Positions 49,824 through 60,959 of a stretch of DNA of 64,000 bases are shown in pieces. The stretch lies in assembly GCA_000310025.1 (NCBI GenBank), contig FN648455.1, forward strand, positions 62,001 to 126,000, read 5' to 3'. Numbering within the stretch: the first letter of the stretch is position 1; every line of letters begins with the position of its first letter. The notes beneath the pieces were generated by a model. It saw only the letters and a program-made list of their open reading frames with translations. It was not told the DNA's origin and did not search any database. The stretch comes from Ectocarpus siliculosus. Lineage: Eukaryota > Sar > Phaeophyceae > Ectocarpales > Ectocarpaceae. The translations under genes were made by a program, and so were the position numbers.

Positions 49824-52800
49824 CCCGCTCATCTACCTTCGGCCTCTCGCTCCCTCTTTCTTTTGCTTTCCTGGTGACCTCGAAAGAAAGACATGTTCGA
49901 CATTTGACGCGTCAAAGGAAGTAGACGCTTTGCACCATGGGATGATCAGTTGAAGAATTACCTCGGGGGCTGCCCTGTAGATTTTCCCTCTCACGCCAAT
50001 CTCACACCAACAAGTCTTCTACCACCTCCACTTGTGTACAGGAGTACGTCGGGAAAGCCGGTGATGTTTTGGACAACGTGTTTTTCGTGGTGACAGGCAG
50101 GATCGAGGCGAGGGTGACCAAGCCAGGAAAGCAGGTAACGCGACGTGCACACTGGCGCTTGTTAGTCTGCAGCCTTCTCAACTGCCACGTATGTTTGTGT
50201 GTGTCCTACAGTGGAATCGCAGAAAGACGTTCCTCTCCGACGCTTCCCCCAAGGAGGGCGATGACTTGAGTGCGCTGGTTTGTGAGCAAGTGTCTCGCCT
50301 CTCTTCTTGCCCTGTCCCCGGGGGCAACGTTTGCTAGCCTTAGGAAACTCGCGACTCGGGTATGGTGTCACTGCAAGTGTTGTTACAGTAGCACCACCAA
50401 TGAGGGGGGATGTCGACCCGTAAGCGATCTATCCTGAGGGGTTCAGGGTGGGAATCCCGCAGACAAGCGGCGACATGGCACTGCTGTCTGTGGTGTCGAT
50501 ATCTCGGCATTTTGGAAATCGATGCTGACCTCTACCTCTACCTGGCACATTTGTCATCGTCTGTGCTGGTTTAAAACGCAAGGGCTAGAGGGCGTACCAG
50601 AAAAAACGCATGTGAGGCACTGAAATGCGGAGCTTTTCTCTCAATTCTGTCCGAGACCCACCGCACATGCCACGAGGGTGTTCTTTCATGTTCACTGCAC
50701 CACTTTCAAGGAAACCCCTTTGTCACGACTTGAGAACTAGTGTTCGAACGTCTTGGGGAAACCAGTTCGCGAATAACTACACGTAGTACTAATAACGGAA
50801 CGTTCGTTGCAAGCTGTCTTTCTTGCATGACGACGTGAAGGTTTTCGATTGTTTGCTCATGAGCAAAACGCATCGCACGAAAGAGAAGAATGCAAAGGAC
50901 TCGAACACCTACACAATTCAATCAGCGAAAGATTTGACCCGGCCCCACAGGAGAGGGGCCTCGAACACTCCACCCTCAGAAACCGCGCCGACCAATGAAT
51001 CCTTCTGTACCTGTTTGAGTACCTAGGCTTACTTACATACAGTGGCGGCTACGGTTTAAGAGAGGGTTGGGACAAGCCAGTATTTCTCTCTGAAGTCCGG
51101 TTTTCTCTTTTCCGTACTGTGAAATGTGTGTATTTCTTCTCATGGTCGTGACAAGGCAGTTTGACTCTCTTAAATCGGTACTCTCTCTGAAACAGTCCCT
51201 CTTAAACCGTAGCCGCCACTGTAAGCCAATAACATGCTCCTCGCGTAACTTGAATGGCACCAAGGTTCTGGTGGCGCTTCACCGAGAGGGTTCTGACTTC
51301 GAGCTCAGCAGCCTCGTGCGCTGCGACCCTATGCAATTCACCTACCGGGCAGGTGAGGTGATCAAGAAAAACAACGTTCTAGATCGAACGTCAGTATAAG
51401 CAGCAGGTGGACTACACTTCCCTCGATATTCACCACAGTCTCGTAGGGCTGCTGGAATCACGCCCCCCATCATGCACGAAGCACGTTTCTCCGACGTTGG
51501 TTAGGATTGTTGTAGATGGTGCTGCTCCTTGGGAATGTCTGGGGTATGGCTCACCTTGTGCGTTAGTCAATTGACTCTGTTCCCTTCCGGGGCGTTTCCA
51601 CGGCCTACCCCGCCTGCTGGTTTTCTGAACTAATCGTCCGAGGCGTTCGGAGCTCGTGGTGCGTCGCCATTGTTGGGGTTTTGCCATGATCATTCTATCT
51701 GCACTCTATATTCAGTGTAAGCCACATGTTTTTCTTGCGTGTGGTTTCGGAAAATCGATTACATTACTTCGTTTGAAGAGAAGGGCACAGAAGATAGCAC
51801 TACCAGACCACAACAGGATCCAGTGCGCAGACAATGATAGCAATGACGACGGCGGCAATGGCAACGGCAATCGCTTTGACTAGAACTGGGGTTGGGTGAA
51901 AATGTCTAACTTGGTGTCAGAGGACTGCTGTGTAGTTTCGGAGTACGAGCGACGCTTCCTAAATAGGATGACGAAACTTTGTGTGCAGACAGTGTGACGC
52001 TGTTGAAGTTGATGAAGTAATCGAACTCACGCTAATCGTGGGCGTGTAAAAAGTGCTGCGGAGTACTACTGAGTGGGTAGAACGGCGGATAGCATCTTGG
52101 TTTTATTATGAAGACGTCACGCCGATACACATCATACGATATCCTCGTCAGTAAGAAAGCACACGAATAACGCCTCCTTCGTTGGCAGTGACCCAGTCAG
52201 AGCTCATGTGGCTCGACAAGGACGATCTGGAAAACATCGCTGCGGAATACAAGACGGCGGAAAACACCATCATAGACAAGGTACACGGTTAGAGAGTGCA
52301 AGCCGTTAGCAATGAAACGGAGCAGCAAGAGATCCATATTTTTGAAGCATAACACGTTGACAATACTGTGGTATCAATTACAGGTGCTACAGGGGATTGG
52401 CATAAAACCATCAGGCGGCAGATGTTACCACCGAAAGACAGCTTCTTTTTTGTGCTACATTGAAAGTGTCTTTGGAAGGGTGCACCATGCGCTAAAACCA
52501 GATTCAGCTTGCAACTTTAGCAAGAACTCCAACACAATGTCTTTGCACTAGGCGCACCCGTCGACCAATCAGACCCCCAACATCGGGCCACTTTCGGCTG
52601 GAACCGAACGCAGGCGGAGAGGCAGGGTGCGCTCCTAGAGGAATGCCTTTGTCTAGAGGAAACCTGCGACGGCTCTGACCACCGACAGGCACAGGTGCGT
52701 CATGTTTCAATAACGACTGGACAGCATTCGCCGGTGGAGCACTAGGAAGGTATGCTGGAATGGTCTACGAGTAGGACGGAATCGATCTGCTGCATCGAAT

Positions 52801-53009
52801 CAGCCCCATTTTTGCGCATCTCAAATGATACGCAGCCCTGCTTATTTCCCACGTAGGCGAGTCATTGCGCAAGAAGAGTTTTACCGCCATACAACGAAGA
52901 ATTGTTTGTACTTACACCGGCGGATAGCTTTGAAGTGTCCACGGAGGACTACGTGGCACCAAGAGTCTAGTCCACAATACAAGAAGAAAAAGGTTCTGAA
53001 GGTGCCACA

Positions 53010-53041
<32 letters not shown>

Positions 53042-53265
53042 TCTTCAAGAGGAATGCTCATGTGTGTCAGGTGCTGGTGGACTGGACTCTTGTTCCGGCA
53101 GCGAGCATACCGGAACTCGTGGGGAACGGTCTGACGAGTATCATGCTGGACGCCAATCGGCCGGAAGACGCCGACGACAGCGCCGCACTGATTCGTACCC
53201 TTCGACCGATCAAAGAGGTCTGTCTGCCTTTCCCTACCCAATGTCTGACCCTATCTACTACGTAA
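42856..53265 (+). CDS. HCN/CNG-like potassium channel A, start not found
   Basis: Exons seen: 42856-42967, 43267-43452, 44617-44765, 45451-45691, 46876-46980, 47645-47716, 48110-48241, 49188-49315, 50042-50134, 50212-50277, 51265-51352, 52189-52280 and 53071-53217 (if unspliced, a stop follows at 53265). In order they give a cytoplasmic lead ([10 protein letters not shown]...VHAAK); S1-S2 ([40 protein letters not shown]); S3 ([12 protein letters not shown]); S4 with regularly spaced Arg/Lys ([17 protein letters not shown]); S5; pore helix and filter ([15 protein letters not shown]); S6; C-linker ([19 protein letters not shown]); and a cyclic-nucleotide-binding-like fold ([20 protein letters not shown] to [17 protein letters not shown]). 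The GYG filter predicts K+ selectivity, and S4 predicts voltage sensing. The phosphate-binding cassette is degenerate. One short exon between 48241 and 49188 and the first exon are missing from my model. The intron after 48241 begins with GC. Confidence 0.82.
44374..44430. repeat. dispersed repeat, copy 2
   Basis: Matches 18002-18057 (AAGCTTTGAAAATCGG ... GGGGTGTGATATCTT ... ACCTACGGT). It lies in the S2-S3 intron of channel A. The bases to its left (from about 44278) also resemble 26920-26960 (CTCGACGAGAAGT). Confidence 0.6.
46514..46584. repeat. TC microsatellite in channel A intron
   Basis: About 70 bases of nearly pure TC repeat in the intron before the pore exon, which begins at 46876. 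Confidence 0.95.
49761..49820. repeat. CT microsatellite in channel A intron
   Basis: Thirty uninterrupted CT units in the intron between the exons ending at 49315 and starting at 50042. Confidence 0.95.
51040..51221. mobile_element. MITE, Tc1/mariner-like, 182 bp
   Basis: The ends are inverted copies: the left end begins CAGTGGCGGCTACGGTTTAA, and the right end is its reverse complement (TTAAACCGTAGCCGCCACTG). The inverted repeat reaches about 25 bases with one small difference. TA dinucleotides at 51038-51039 and 51222-51223 fit a TA target duplication. No transposase frame exists in the 182 bp, so it would be non-autonomous. CAGTGGCGG-type termini with TA targets are typical of the Tc1/mariner superfamily. 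It lies in a channel A intron between the exons ending at 50277 and starting at 51265. Confidence 0.85.
53007..53040. repeat. AAC microsatellite
   Basis: About eleven AAC units some 30 bases before the acceptor of the channel A exon at 53071. Confidence 0.95.
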
Positions 53266-54540
53266 AAAACCGCAATAAATACAGAATCCTCGACTGGTCA
53301 GTCACGTAGAACAAGAACAGCCATCAAAGGTGGCTATGTCAGCACCATAAATGGGTTTCGATCCTGTGGGTTGGGGATTAGGGTGGGTCGGACATATTGA
53401 TAGGAATCGAATTGTGGGTTGGGTTAGTGTTGGGGTTGATCCTACCTAACCCTAATCCATCATAGCGAGTTTGGTCACACGCGAGCGCACACTCGACTCG
53501 AACGTGTATTGACTTGCGGTGCGGTGTGCTTTCTTCCTCGTCTTGTAAACCACAGTTTTCAAGCCACCAAAAACTGCCAGATCTGGGGTGTCCTTGCCAT
53601 TCATACCATTGTGGCGCGGTAGATAGCGGTTTGGGGGGGGGGTGTACTCATAGTCGTGCATGCCGTAGTCGTTAGACCATTGTAGCGGTTTGGGGGGGGG
53701 GGAGTACTCATAGTCGTGCATGCCGTAATCCTTAGACCATTGACCTCCCATCCCTACAAAGCCGGGACGGAGCACGCCGGGTTCTCACCGGACCAGGCTC
53801 TCACATCACCAAGCGCGAAGCGCCGTGAGGTATTTGGCGAGTCGCATGAAGGGTGAGCTGCATCCTGCTAAGGGTGTTCGGCATCTTGTGCTTACTTCCT
53901 TGCGTACGGATGACAGCTACGTATGACTTAATTTATTTTCTGGTGCTTTCACTTCCAGAGACAGTTGTAAGCACTGTGTAACTGCCTCGAGGATGCTTGA
54001 CCATTTTAACACAACGTGGTGCGATCATCCCCCGTTGCGCGGAGTGAGGGTTCTCGACCCCGCACAACATGATCTACTCGACCACCATTCATGGTTACCG
54101 CAAAAAAAAAACAGAGGCAAAAAAAAAAACGGTAACCTGGTTGCCGGGTTCACGAAGTGACTTGGCTTGTTTTCCAACGTCGTTGCCAAGCGACGAAAAC
54201 CCAACCCCGATGGCAAAACACCGGGGGGGGTGGATAGCGGTTGGGGGGGGGTTACTCGCCGCCCTTTCCTTTGGTGGTTCTCTTGAGACAAGGAATAAGA
54301 AAGAAATAACGCTCACCCTAGACGGGGCTGTGTAAGTGTCTTGTCCAAGTTCTTGCGGTGAAGGTGCAATGACACCGGCCCTTGTCCCCGCAATGTACCA
54401 CCAGCCAAACAACGACATAAGTCTCCCCATACTCCCCCACGCCGTTTCTGGTCATCCACCATCACCTGCAGAAGGGTGGGCCAAAAGACGGCGCAGGCGG
54501 TGGCGGCTTTGCCATAAATCCTCTCCAAACCTTGTCTGCC
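53266..54540. other. between the two channel genes
   Basis: Holds the end of channel A (if another exon exists I could not place it) and the promoter or 5' exons of channel B. Telomere-like fragments on both strands (GATTAGGGTGGG near 53388; CTAACCCTAATCC near 53446) and several G-runs are present. Channel B could have an upstream exon, because an acceptor at 54471 keeps its frame open. Confidence 0.4.
53452..53775 (-). other. small open frame over a 60-bp tandem repeat
   Basis: A 107-codon minus-strand frame starts with ATG and contains two copies of a Tyr/Pro-rich unit (DYGMHDYEYSPPP and DYGMHDYEYTPPP). The DNA repeat is 53624-53682 and 53683-53742; the unit includes a run of 10 or 11 G. 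I recognise no protein. It is either a small repeat protein or a chance frame over G-rich tandem repeats. Confidence 0.25.
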
Positions 54541-57500
54541 ATGGCCGCGTGGGTCGCGACCGCAGACGGGGGCAAAGGGAAGGGGGGTGGCGGCGATGAG
54601 GGCAGCTTCGTCGGGCAAGAATGGGGGGACGAGGGGCTTAAAAAAAGCGGTAGCACCGCCGCGTTGCCGAGGGTGGGCAGCATTGGTCCCTGTCCGGGAA
54701 GGGGAGGCGGTGGGTCAGCGGGCGGAGGGGAGGCGGCGAAAAAAAAGCGAAGGTCTCCTGGAGAGGTGGCGGAAGAGGAGGAGCGTAAAGAGAGGACACC
54801 CCCCAACATGGTATGTCTGCGCAAAATTTTGTACTAGCTGCCCGCGAGTCTGCGTCGGTATTGTACACTTGCTGAAGTACGTTTCTTGACTGACGCATGC
54901 GCGAAACAAATGATAACTGCAGGAGGAAGCCCTGGAGACGGCGGACTGCGTGGCCAGGCGATGGGTCGTTCTTCCAAACGCTGGTTGGAAGCAGAAATGG
55001 GACACGTGAGTCTTGGTGCTACACCATATGTAGACACCACCACGACGGCAACGATTGTTGAGGCTGTACTTTGGTTGGTTGGGCGTTGGCTGGAGAAGTT
55101 TGGGTAAATGTAAACATGTTGCGATCAGCACGTCAAACCCACTCAAGGCCACCACCGGTCGACGTCAAATATGTCGCCTCTCAAGTGCCTACGGGCGTTC
55201 TTCTATCTGGCGGCGCGACAAAGTGGGTAAAATAATAGGAGGGCACCACTAACCGTGTACATGAGCTCGTAATGCCTTTGGCGTCCGTTCGGATTGGACG
55301 GCCACCTTCACCCTAACTTCAACGCCACCCTTCTTACCCTCCCGTTGCACCACTCTTATCGTAGGTTTGGAGCATTCCTGATAGCCCTCAGTGTCATCAC
55401 CGTCCCGTTTCGTATCGGCTTCGACGCCCTCCCGGAGGGGGGCTGGGTGGTGGTGGACTGGGTGACGGACTGCACGTTTGCCGTAGACATCGTCCTAAAC
55501 TTTAGGATGGCCTACGTGAACGGCCACGTTTTGGTGACATCCCCGAGCCTGATGGCGTCTCACTACCTCCGCGGGTGGTTCACCACGGACCTCTTGTCCA
55601 CAGTACCGTTCGACAGGCAAGCAAGGCAGAGAAGAGGGAGGGTGGTGTGGAGACCCTTTCTAAGCATAAGTATCCACACATAGTCCTTCATCAAGTCTTT
55701 GTTTGTTTGTGGTGTGCATGCATACTTGGGTACGATACCCGATCTGGGAAACATACGTGTGTGGGGGGCATGCTCTTGGGGGTCCAAGTTCGGGAACCCC
55801 CGAGAGAGGGAGAGAGAGAGAGAGCACGCACATGTATACGTTCCATTGATGAGAAGCACGTTGTCGATGCATTCGCCAGCTGTGATCTTCGCAACCTAAT
55901 CCAGAGTACTGCAACCACTGACAGCAACGCTTGTATCCGAGGGGATAGACTACAGTAGTGACGACTGGTGCAATCGTTTTTTAGTATCCCGCCGACGGGG
56001 GAAGCCCACACTCGATATGGTCCTCTGGGTGTACCGTACCATATTCCGCACCGCACAGCTCACAAAGTGGCGCTCTTCTCTATTGCTCTCATTCCGTCGT
56101 ACCGCTGACAATGATTGCGACAGGATTATGTCGCTGGCAGGAGACGAGAACTCGAGGGTGTTTCGATCTCTAAAGCTTGTGAAGGTGGTGCGGATAGTCA
56201 GACTGTTGAGGCTGTTCCGACTGTTCAAGATGGCCAGATTCCGGCTAATAACAGAGGAGTTTATGGAGGTAAGACGCTGTCCTTGTTGTCGTAGTCATCG
56301 CCGTTGCCACTGCCATTGCCATTGTCGATAGAGGTGAAATGTCATTTTTTTTCCGGGTGTTTTTGGTGGAGGTCTTGCTGCTGCTGCACTCGATGGGGCA
56401 GTTTCGGTGGGTGTATGTGTTGTGCCCTCTAAAGTAAGTTTTGGACTGATTTCGCTTTGGCATCGATGGAGTGATACGTAATACGAAGTACCGCAGGAGG
56501 GGAGGGTAGAGAGAGGCTCTTCTGTGTGACCACGGGTTGGAATAAACGGCACTAGTGCTGTGAGCGCTGATTTGAAGTGAAGAACAAAAAAAAAATAATA
56601 ATAATACTGTAGTGTACCGAAAAGGAACGACAGCTTGAAAGGCTCGACGATTCTAGGCTCCTGGCGCTCCTCAAAGGGATCTGCTGTCGCTCTTGTCCGA
56701 GAGAATTAAACGTTGTCTGGTCCTGATACTAGGATAATTCTGGGACAGGGGATTACCGGGTAATGTGATAAATTGCCGTGTACGAACCCTCCTTTGGTCG
56801 GCTTTCATGGGACCTTTAGGATGGGAGGGCACTAAGTAAACGGCGAAGGCTTCTTCCAACATCCGCCCTGATTGACGTGTCTGCAAGAATGCACTCTCCA
56901 GTCCTTTGCCGGGGCCTCACGAAGCCTTCGTTCCTTGGAAAGGTCTTGGTTGATTGCAGGATCGTTGATGGACGCTTTTCGTTGCTGCTATCCGGACACA
57001 AACCAGTTGAACGATGTCCTATTCCGAGGCCTCAAGCTGGTGCTGACGCTGGCCCTTCTGGGACACTCTTTTGGCTGCTTCTGGAGTTTCGTGAGCCTGT
57101 CCGAAGAGGCTAGCGATGACGACATAGACGGTGCGGCGCCCTCGACATGGTGGGAGAGTATAGGGTTGCAGCCGGAAAACCTGACGGGCCGGTACATCGC
57201 CTCAATTTACTGGGCTTTCACCACGATGACCACCGTAGGGTGAGTTATTGCGCTGGGGTAGGGGACGGGTTATGCTGCTCAGAACCGACAGAACGTGCTG
57301 TCAGCGCAATTCACGATGAAGCCTGCTGTTCAGAGAGCACACTACTGTAGCGGGCGGTTCCCAATCGTACCTAACTTTGAGATGCGTCGACCCAACGCAG
57401 AAGAACGTGCCAAACTGGTACATGAACATGCTTCGGTTGTAAATGCCTCGATTCTTGCGGCACGTAGACTATACGATGGGCTCGGCCATCGGCGCAGCCT

Positions 57501-60500
57501 GCATTTCGACTGCAAAAACACGAATGGCATTGCCAGAATTACCATACCTGTGTGACCAACACCAAGCGCCTTCGTCAACCAAGGGAGAGATCGTTGCCGC
57601 TACAGTATTGGTCATGAGCGCCCAGCAAGAAAAGCGAGGTGTATGCGTAGGTGGAACAATCACTGCCTTGAACAGGGTACAAGATACTGGTATCGACCTC
57701 ACTCTCCAGAAGAATGCACCATTGAGATCGATACAACAACATGACAAATTAGGTACGGAGACATCCTTCCCGTCGTAGACCAAGAGCGTGCCTACGCGAC
57801 CATCATTATGGTCATCGGGGCTACCGTCTTCGGGTATATCGTCGGCAGCGTCAGCGCGCTGGCCAGCAACCCCAATGGCAGCCAGGCGAGGGAAACGGTC
57901 AAAATCCTGGCCGTCTCCAACTACCTGGGCGAGAAAAAGGTTCAGCAAAAGCTCAGACAGGCAAGACCAGGCACCTTCCTTCGCAACCTATTTAGGCGCC
58001 CGAAACTTTGCATCGAAGTGCGTTGCTCGCCGTTTGTTGCACGGCAGGTACCGGACGTTTCTTGTACAACATACTCGCTGGAGAGAGCATGACCTTTTTG
58101 ATGTCATACATTTCACGGTCAACGAAAAAAAGCCTGTATCTACCAGACACGTTTGGATGGAACCGTTGTTAAATAGGGTCTTGCTGCATTGCTATTGTTG
58201 TCTTCACATTTAAAACCGTTCCGGTCTCCGCTCAGTACCTTCACGCAACATGTAAACACGAAAAATGCGCAGGCGGTAAAGAAGCACGTGGAGTTCTATC
58301 TTCAGCACAAAACCCCTTTTCACGAAGAAGACCTACACGCGCTCATGCCCCCGAGCCTGCGACAGGAATCCGTGCTCCAGGTCCACAAGGTGAAAGAAAG
58401 CGATTATGTAGATAGAAAATTGCGCAACGACTGGATTTATTTACAGGAAGTCCCTTGACATGTTTTCGCGATGACGCGATTGTTGTCCCCAGGGCGAGAT
58501 GCGCTGCATTTGTGGAGATAGCCCGCAGGAGGTGTGCATGTATTCCTACCCCTAGGTCCTCAAAATTGACGTACAGCACCCCCGCACGGTAACAACGCGA
58601 TTAGCAACATGACATCGTCCCACGCTATCTCAACGTGTGAAATCTGTGTCACACGCGCGTTGTTCCATGTGCTTTCATTTAGCACCCACTGCTCTCGAGT
58701 ACATACAGCTCTATTTTCCCACAGTCAGACCGCAGTGCGCATTTCTTGGGTAAACGGCGGTGGGATGGGGTTGTTTGTCCGTGGGTTCAGCACGATGGAC
58801 GTGGTATGGAGTGTGCCCACTTGCGTTCTGGTCTGCAAAACAGGAGTTGTTTAGGGCTGTCACTTGCTCTCTTCATGTACTTACAACTAAGCATCATCAT
58901 TGTGTTAGAACTTCTCTGTGTGGAACTTTTCTGTGTTTGTTGTTGGACAGCCTCCGCGCCATTCGTTTCAGAGCTACCCCCGTCGGATCTGATTCAAGAT
59001 ACTAGCTCCGATACTGGGCTGGTCGCACAACAAGTGAAGAGCTCCTCCCCCGCCTCAAAACCAACACGCCGTCCATTCTTGACACAAACTCAAATTGATT
59101 CGTCTGAAGGCTGATGAGGGTCGAGGAGAATATAGTAGTTTTCTGTTTTGTGTGGGAACAGTGCTCCGTCACGAGGACGCGTGGTCAACGGTGTATATGC
59201 AAAACATGAGACGCCCCCCCCCTCTCGCCCCGCGTAACACGCCACCACTTTGCGCGTCAACGGTGGTCCGTGTCTGCACCGCCGAACGGCAGGATGTTTT
59301 GCGCAAAATCGGTATCTTCAAGCACATGAACGCAAACCACACCGCGTACATCCTGCGGCACATGACGCCCCTCTTCACCCTCGCCGGGAATTACGTCTAC
59401 AAACCGGCCGACGAGAGCGACGGAGTGTACTTCCTGCTGACAGGGACTGCAGAGGTAAAAAACGGTTCACCCGAACGTGAAAAGCAATGCCTTATTTCTT
59501 ATTTCCGGAATGACCCATTAATCTGCAACGAAACACGACCTCAAAAATCGGACCCTGGCTAACCTACCTCCAAGGTTTCACGCACTCCCCCACCCACCGC
59601 ACACCCAAAATCACGCAAAAAAATACGCAGGCGTTCCTCCAAGACGAAACTGGGAGTCAAGTGAGCCTCTACACCGTGCAACAGGGAAAGTTTTTCGGGC
59701 ATGAGTATTTCTTGCAAGCACAAAACAACACCAACAACCGCGATAACTGCGGCAATCGCGGTAATCGCGGTAACCGCGGTAGCATCGGCAACAGCGGCAG
59801 CGGCAGCGGCAGTGGCAGCGGCAGCGGGCGTGTCGGGTCAGATGAGGGAGACCGAGAGAGGATGGGGGTGCGCGCCCTCGTGGACTGCTCCATGTACCTC
59901 CTATCGGAGAACACCATACTGCATTTGGTGAGACAGGCCGACCAACGGCCGGCGAATGATGCGTTAACATGTGACGAAATTTGGTCCGGATCTTTCTTAG
60001 AAAATGCGCATATCATCAGAGAAAGACGTGCAAGCTCGAGACAATAGCTTGTTCGAATGAATGTGTTGAAGTCTGTACAGTGGGTATTGAGAAATCCTGC
60101 CGGATTTTTTGCCATGAAATATGTAGTACATACCCAGTCCTGTCTGCGCGGGGAAGAGATGGGTTTCCGCAATCGGTCACAACTCCAGTACCCAGCTTGA
60201 CATCAGTACAGCGTTTGGTGATTGGGCGTTTCATAGAAAATATTGCTGAGAAAAGCTGGGGGGCTGCTCGAGTCCTTCCTCTCCGTAGAGTGAGACATCT
60301 AACTCTGTTCCTACTCGCGCTCTAAGCTAAAAGGTCGTTTCAACACATCGCCCAACTACTTCCAACTTTCTCATTTCGGAGTGATTCCGGAGTGGTGACT
60401 GTAAAAATACACGACTTGAATATTTTTCAAGAAATTTCGAAAGATTCGAACAGAGGCCAGACCCCGAAGAACGTTTTTTCAGGAAGTTGTTTCATTTTTC

Positions 60501-60959
60501 GAAGGGTTGGGCCTGTGGAACGACCCCAGCCAGCAGAACGACACCTTCCTTCGACCCTGAAGCGAATCGCACAACATGCTCCTCTTGCGCTTACCTGCCG
60601 CCCAATGCTCTACACAACAACAACAACAACAGGCAGACACCCAGCCAGACTTAGCGACACACCTGCAGCGAGCCCTGCGCAGGGCCATCGTGAACCAGAA
60701 CCTCGACGCTCCCATCGACAGCAACGAGAGGAGCGCCGGGGTGCCAGCCTCGTGTTCAAACCACAGCGCCACGCCGAACGGGAGCGTGTACCCCGCCCAG
60801 AAATCAGGCCGACAAAGAGGCCTGAGCGATCAGCAACACCACCACGACGTCGGAGCGATGGAATCGGGCGGGGCCGGAGGCGTGTCGAGGGTGCAGGCGT
60901 GGACGGGCGGAGGCGGGGGTGACGGTGGTGGCGGCTCCAAGGTTGTCCCCGCGGGGTGA
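54541..60959 (+). CDS. HCN/CNG-like potassium channel B
   Basis: Exons: 54541-54810, 54923-55005, 55365-55616, 56124-56268, about 56902-57239, 57753-57960, 58273-58389, 59293-59454, 59631-59927 and 60633-60959. The ATG at 54541 has a good context (GCCATGG). In order: a Gly/Lys-rich N-terminus; pre-S1 (WVVLPNAGWKQKWDT); S1-S3 (FGAFLIALSVITVPFRIGF, WVTDCTFAVDIVLNFRMAY, LRGWFTTDLLSTVPFD); S4 (KVVRIVRLLRLFRLFK); S5 (LKLVLTLALLGHSFGCFW); pore (YWAFTTMTTVGYGDI); S6; C-linker; and a cyclic-nucleotide-binding domain with FFGHE and later VRALVDCSMYLLSENT. The cassette is split by an Asn/Gly/Ser-rich insertion. The tail is His/Gly-rich. K+ selectivity and voltage sensing are predicted from the motifs. 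Introns after 55616 and 57960 begin with GC. The start of the S5 exon (56902) is uncertain: the better-looking acceptor near 56960 breaks frame. Confidence 0.85.
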
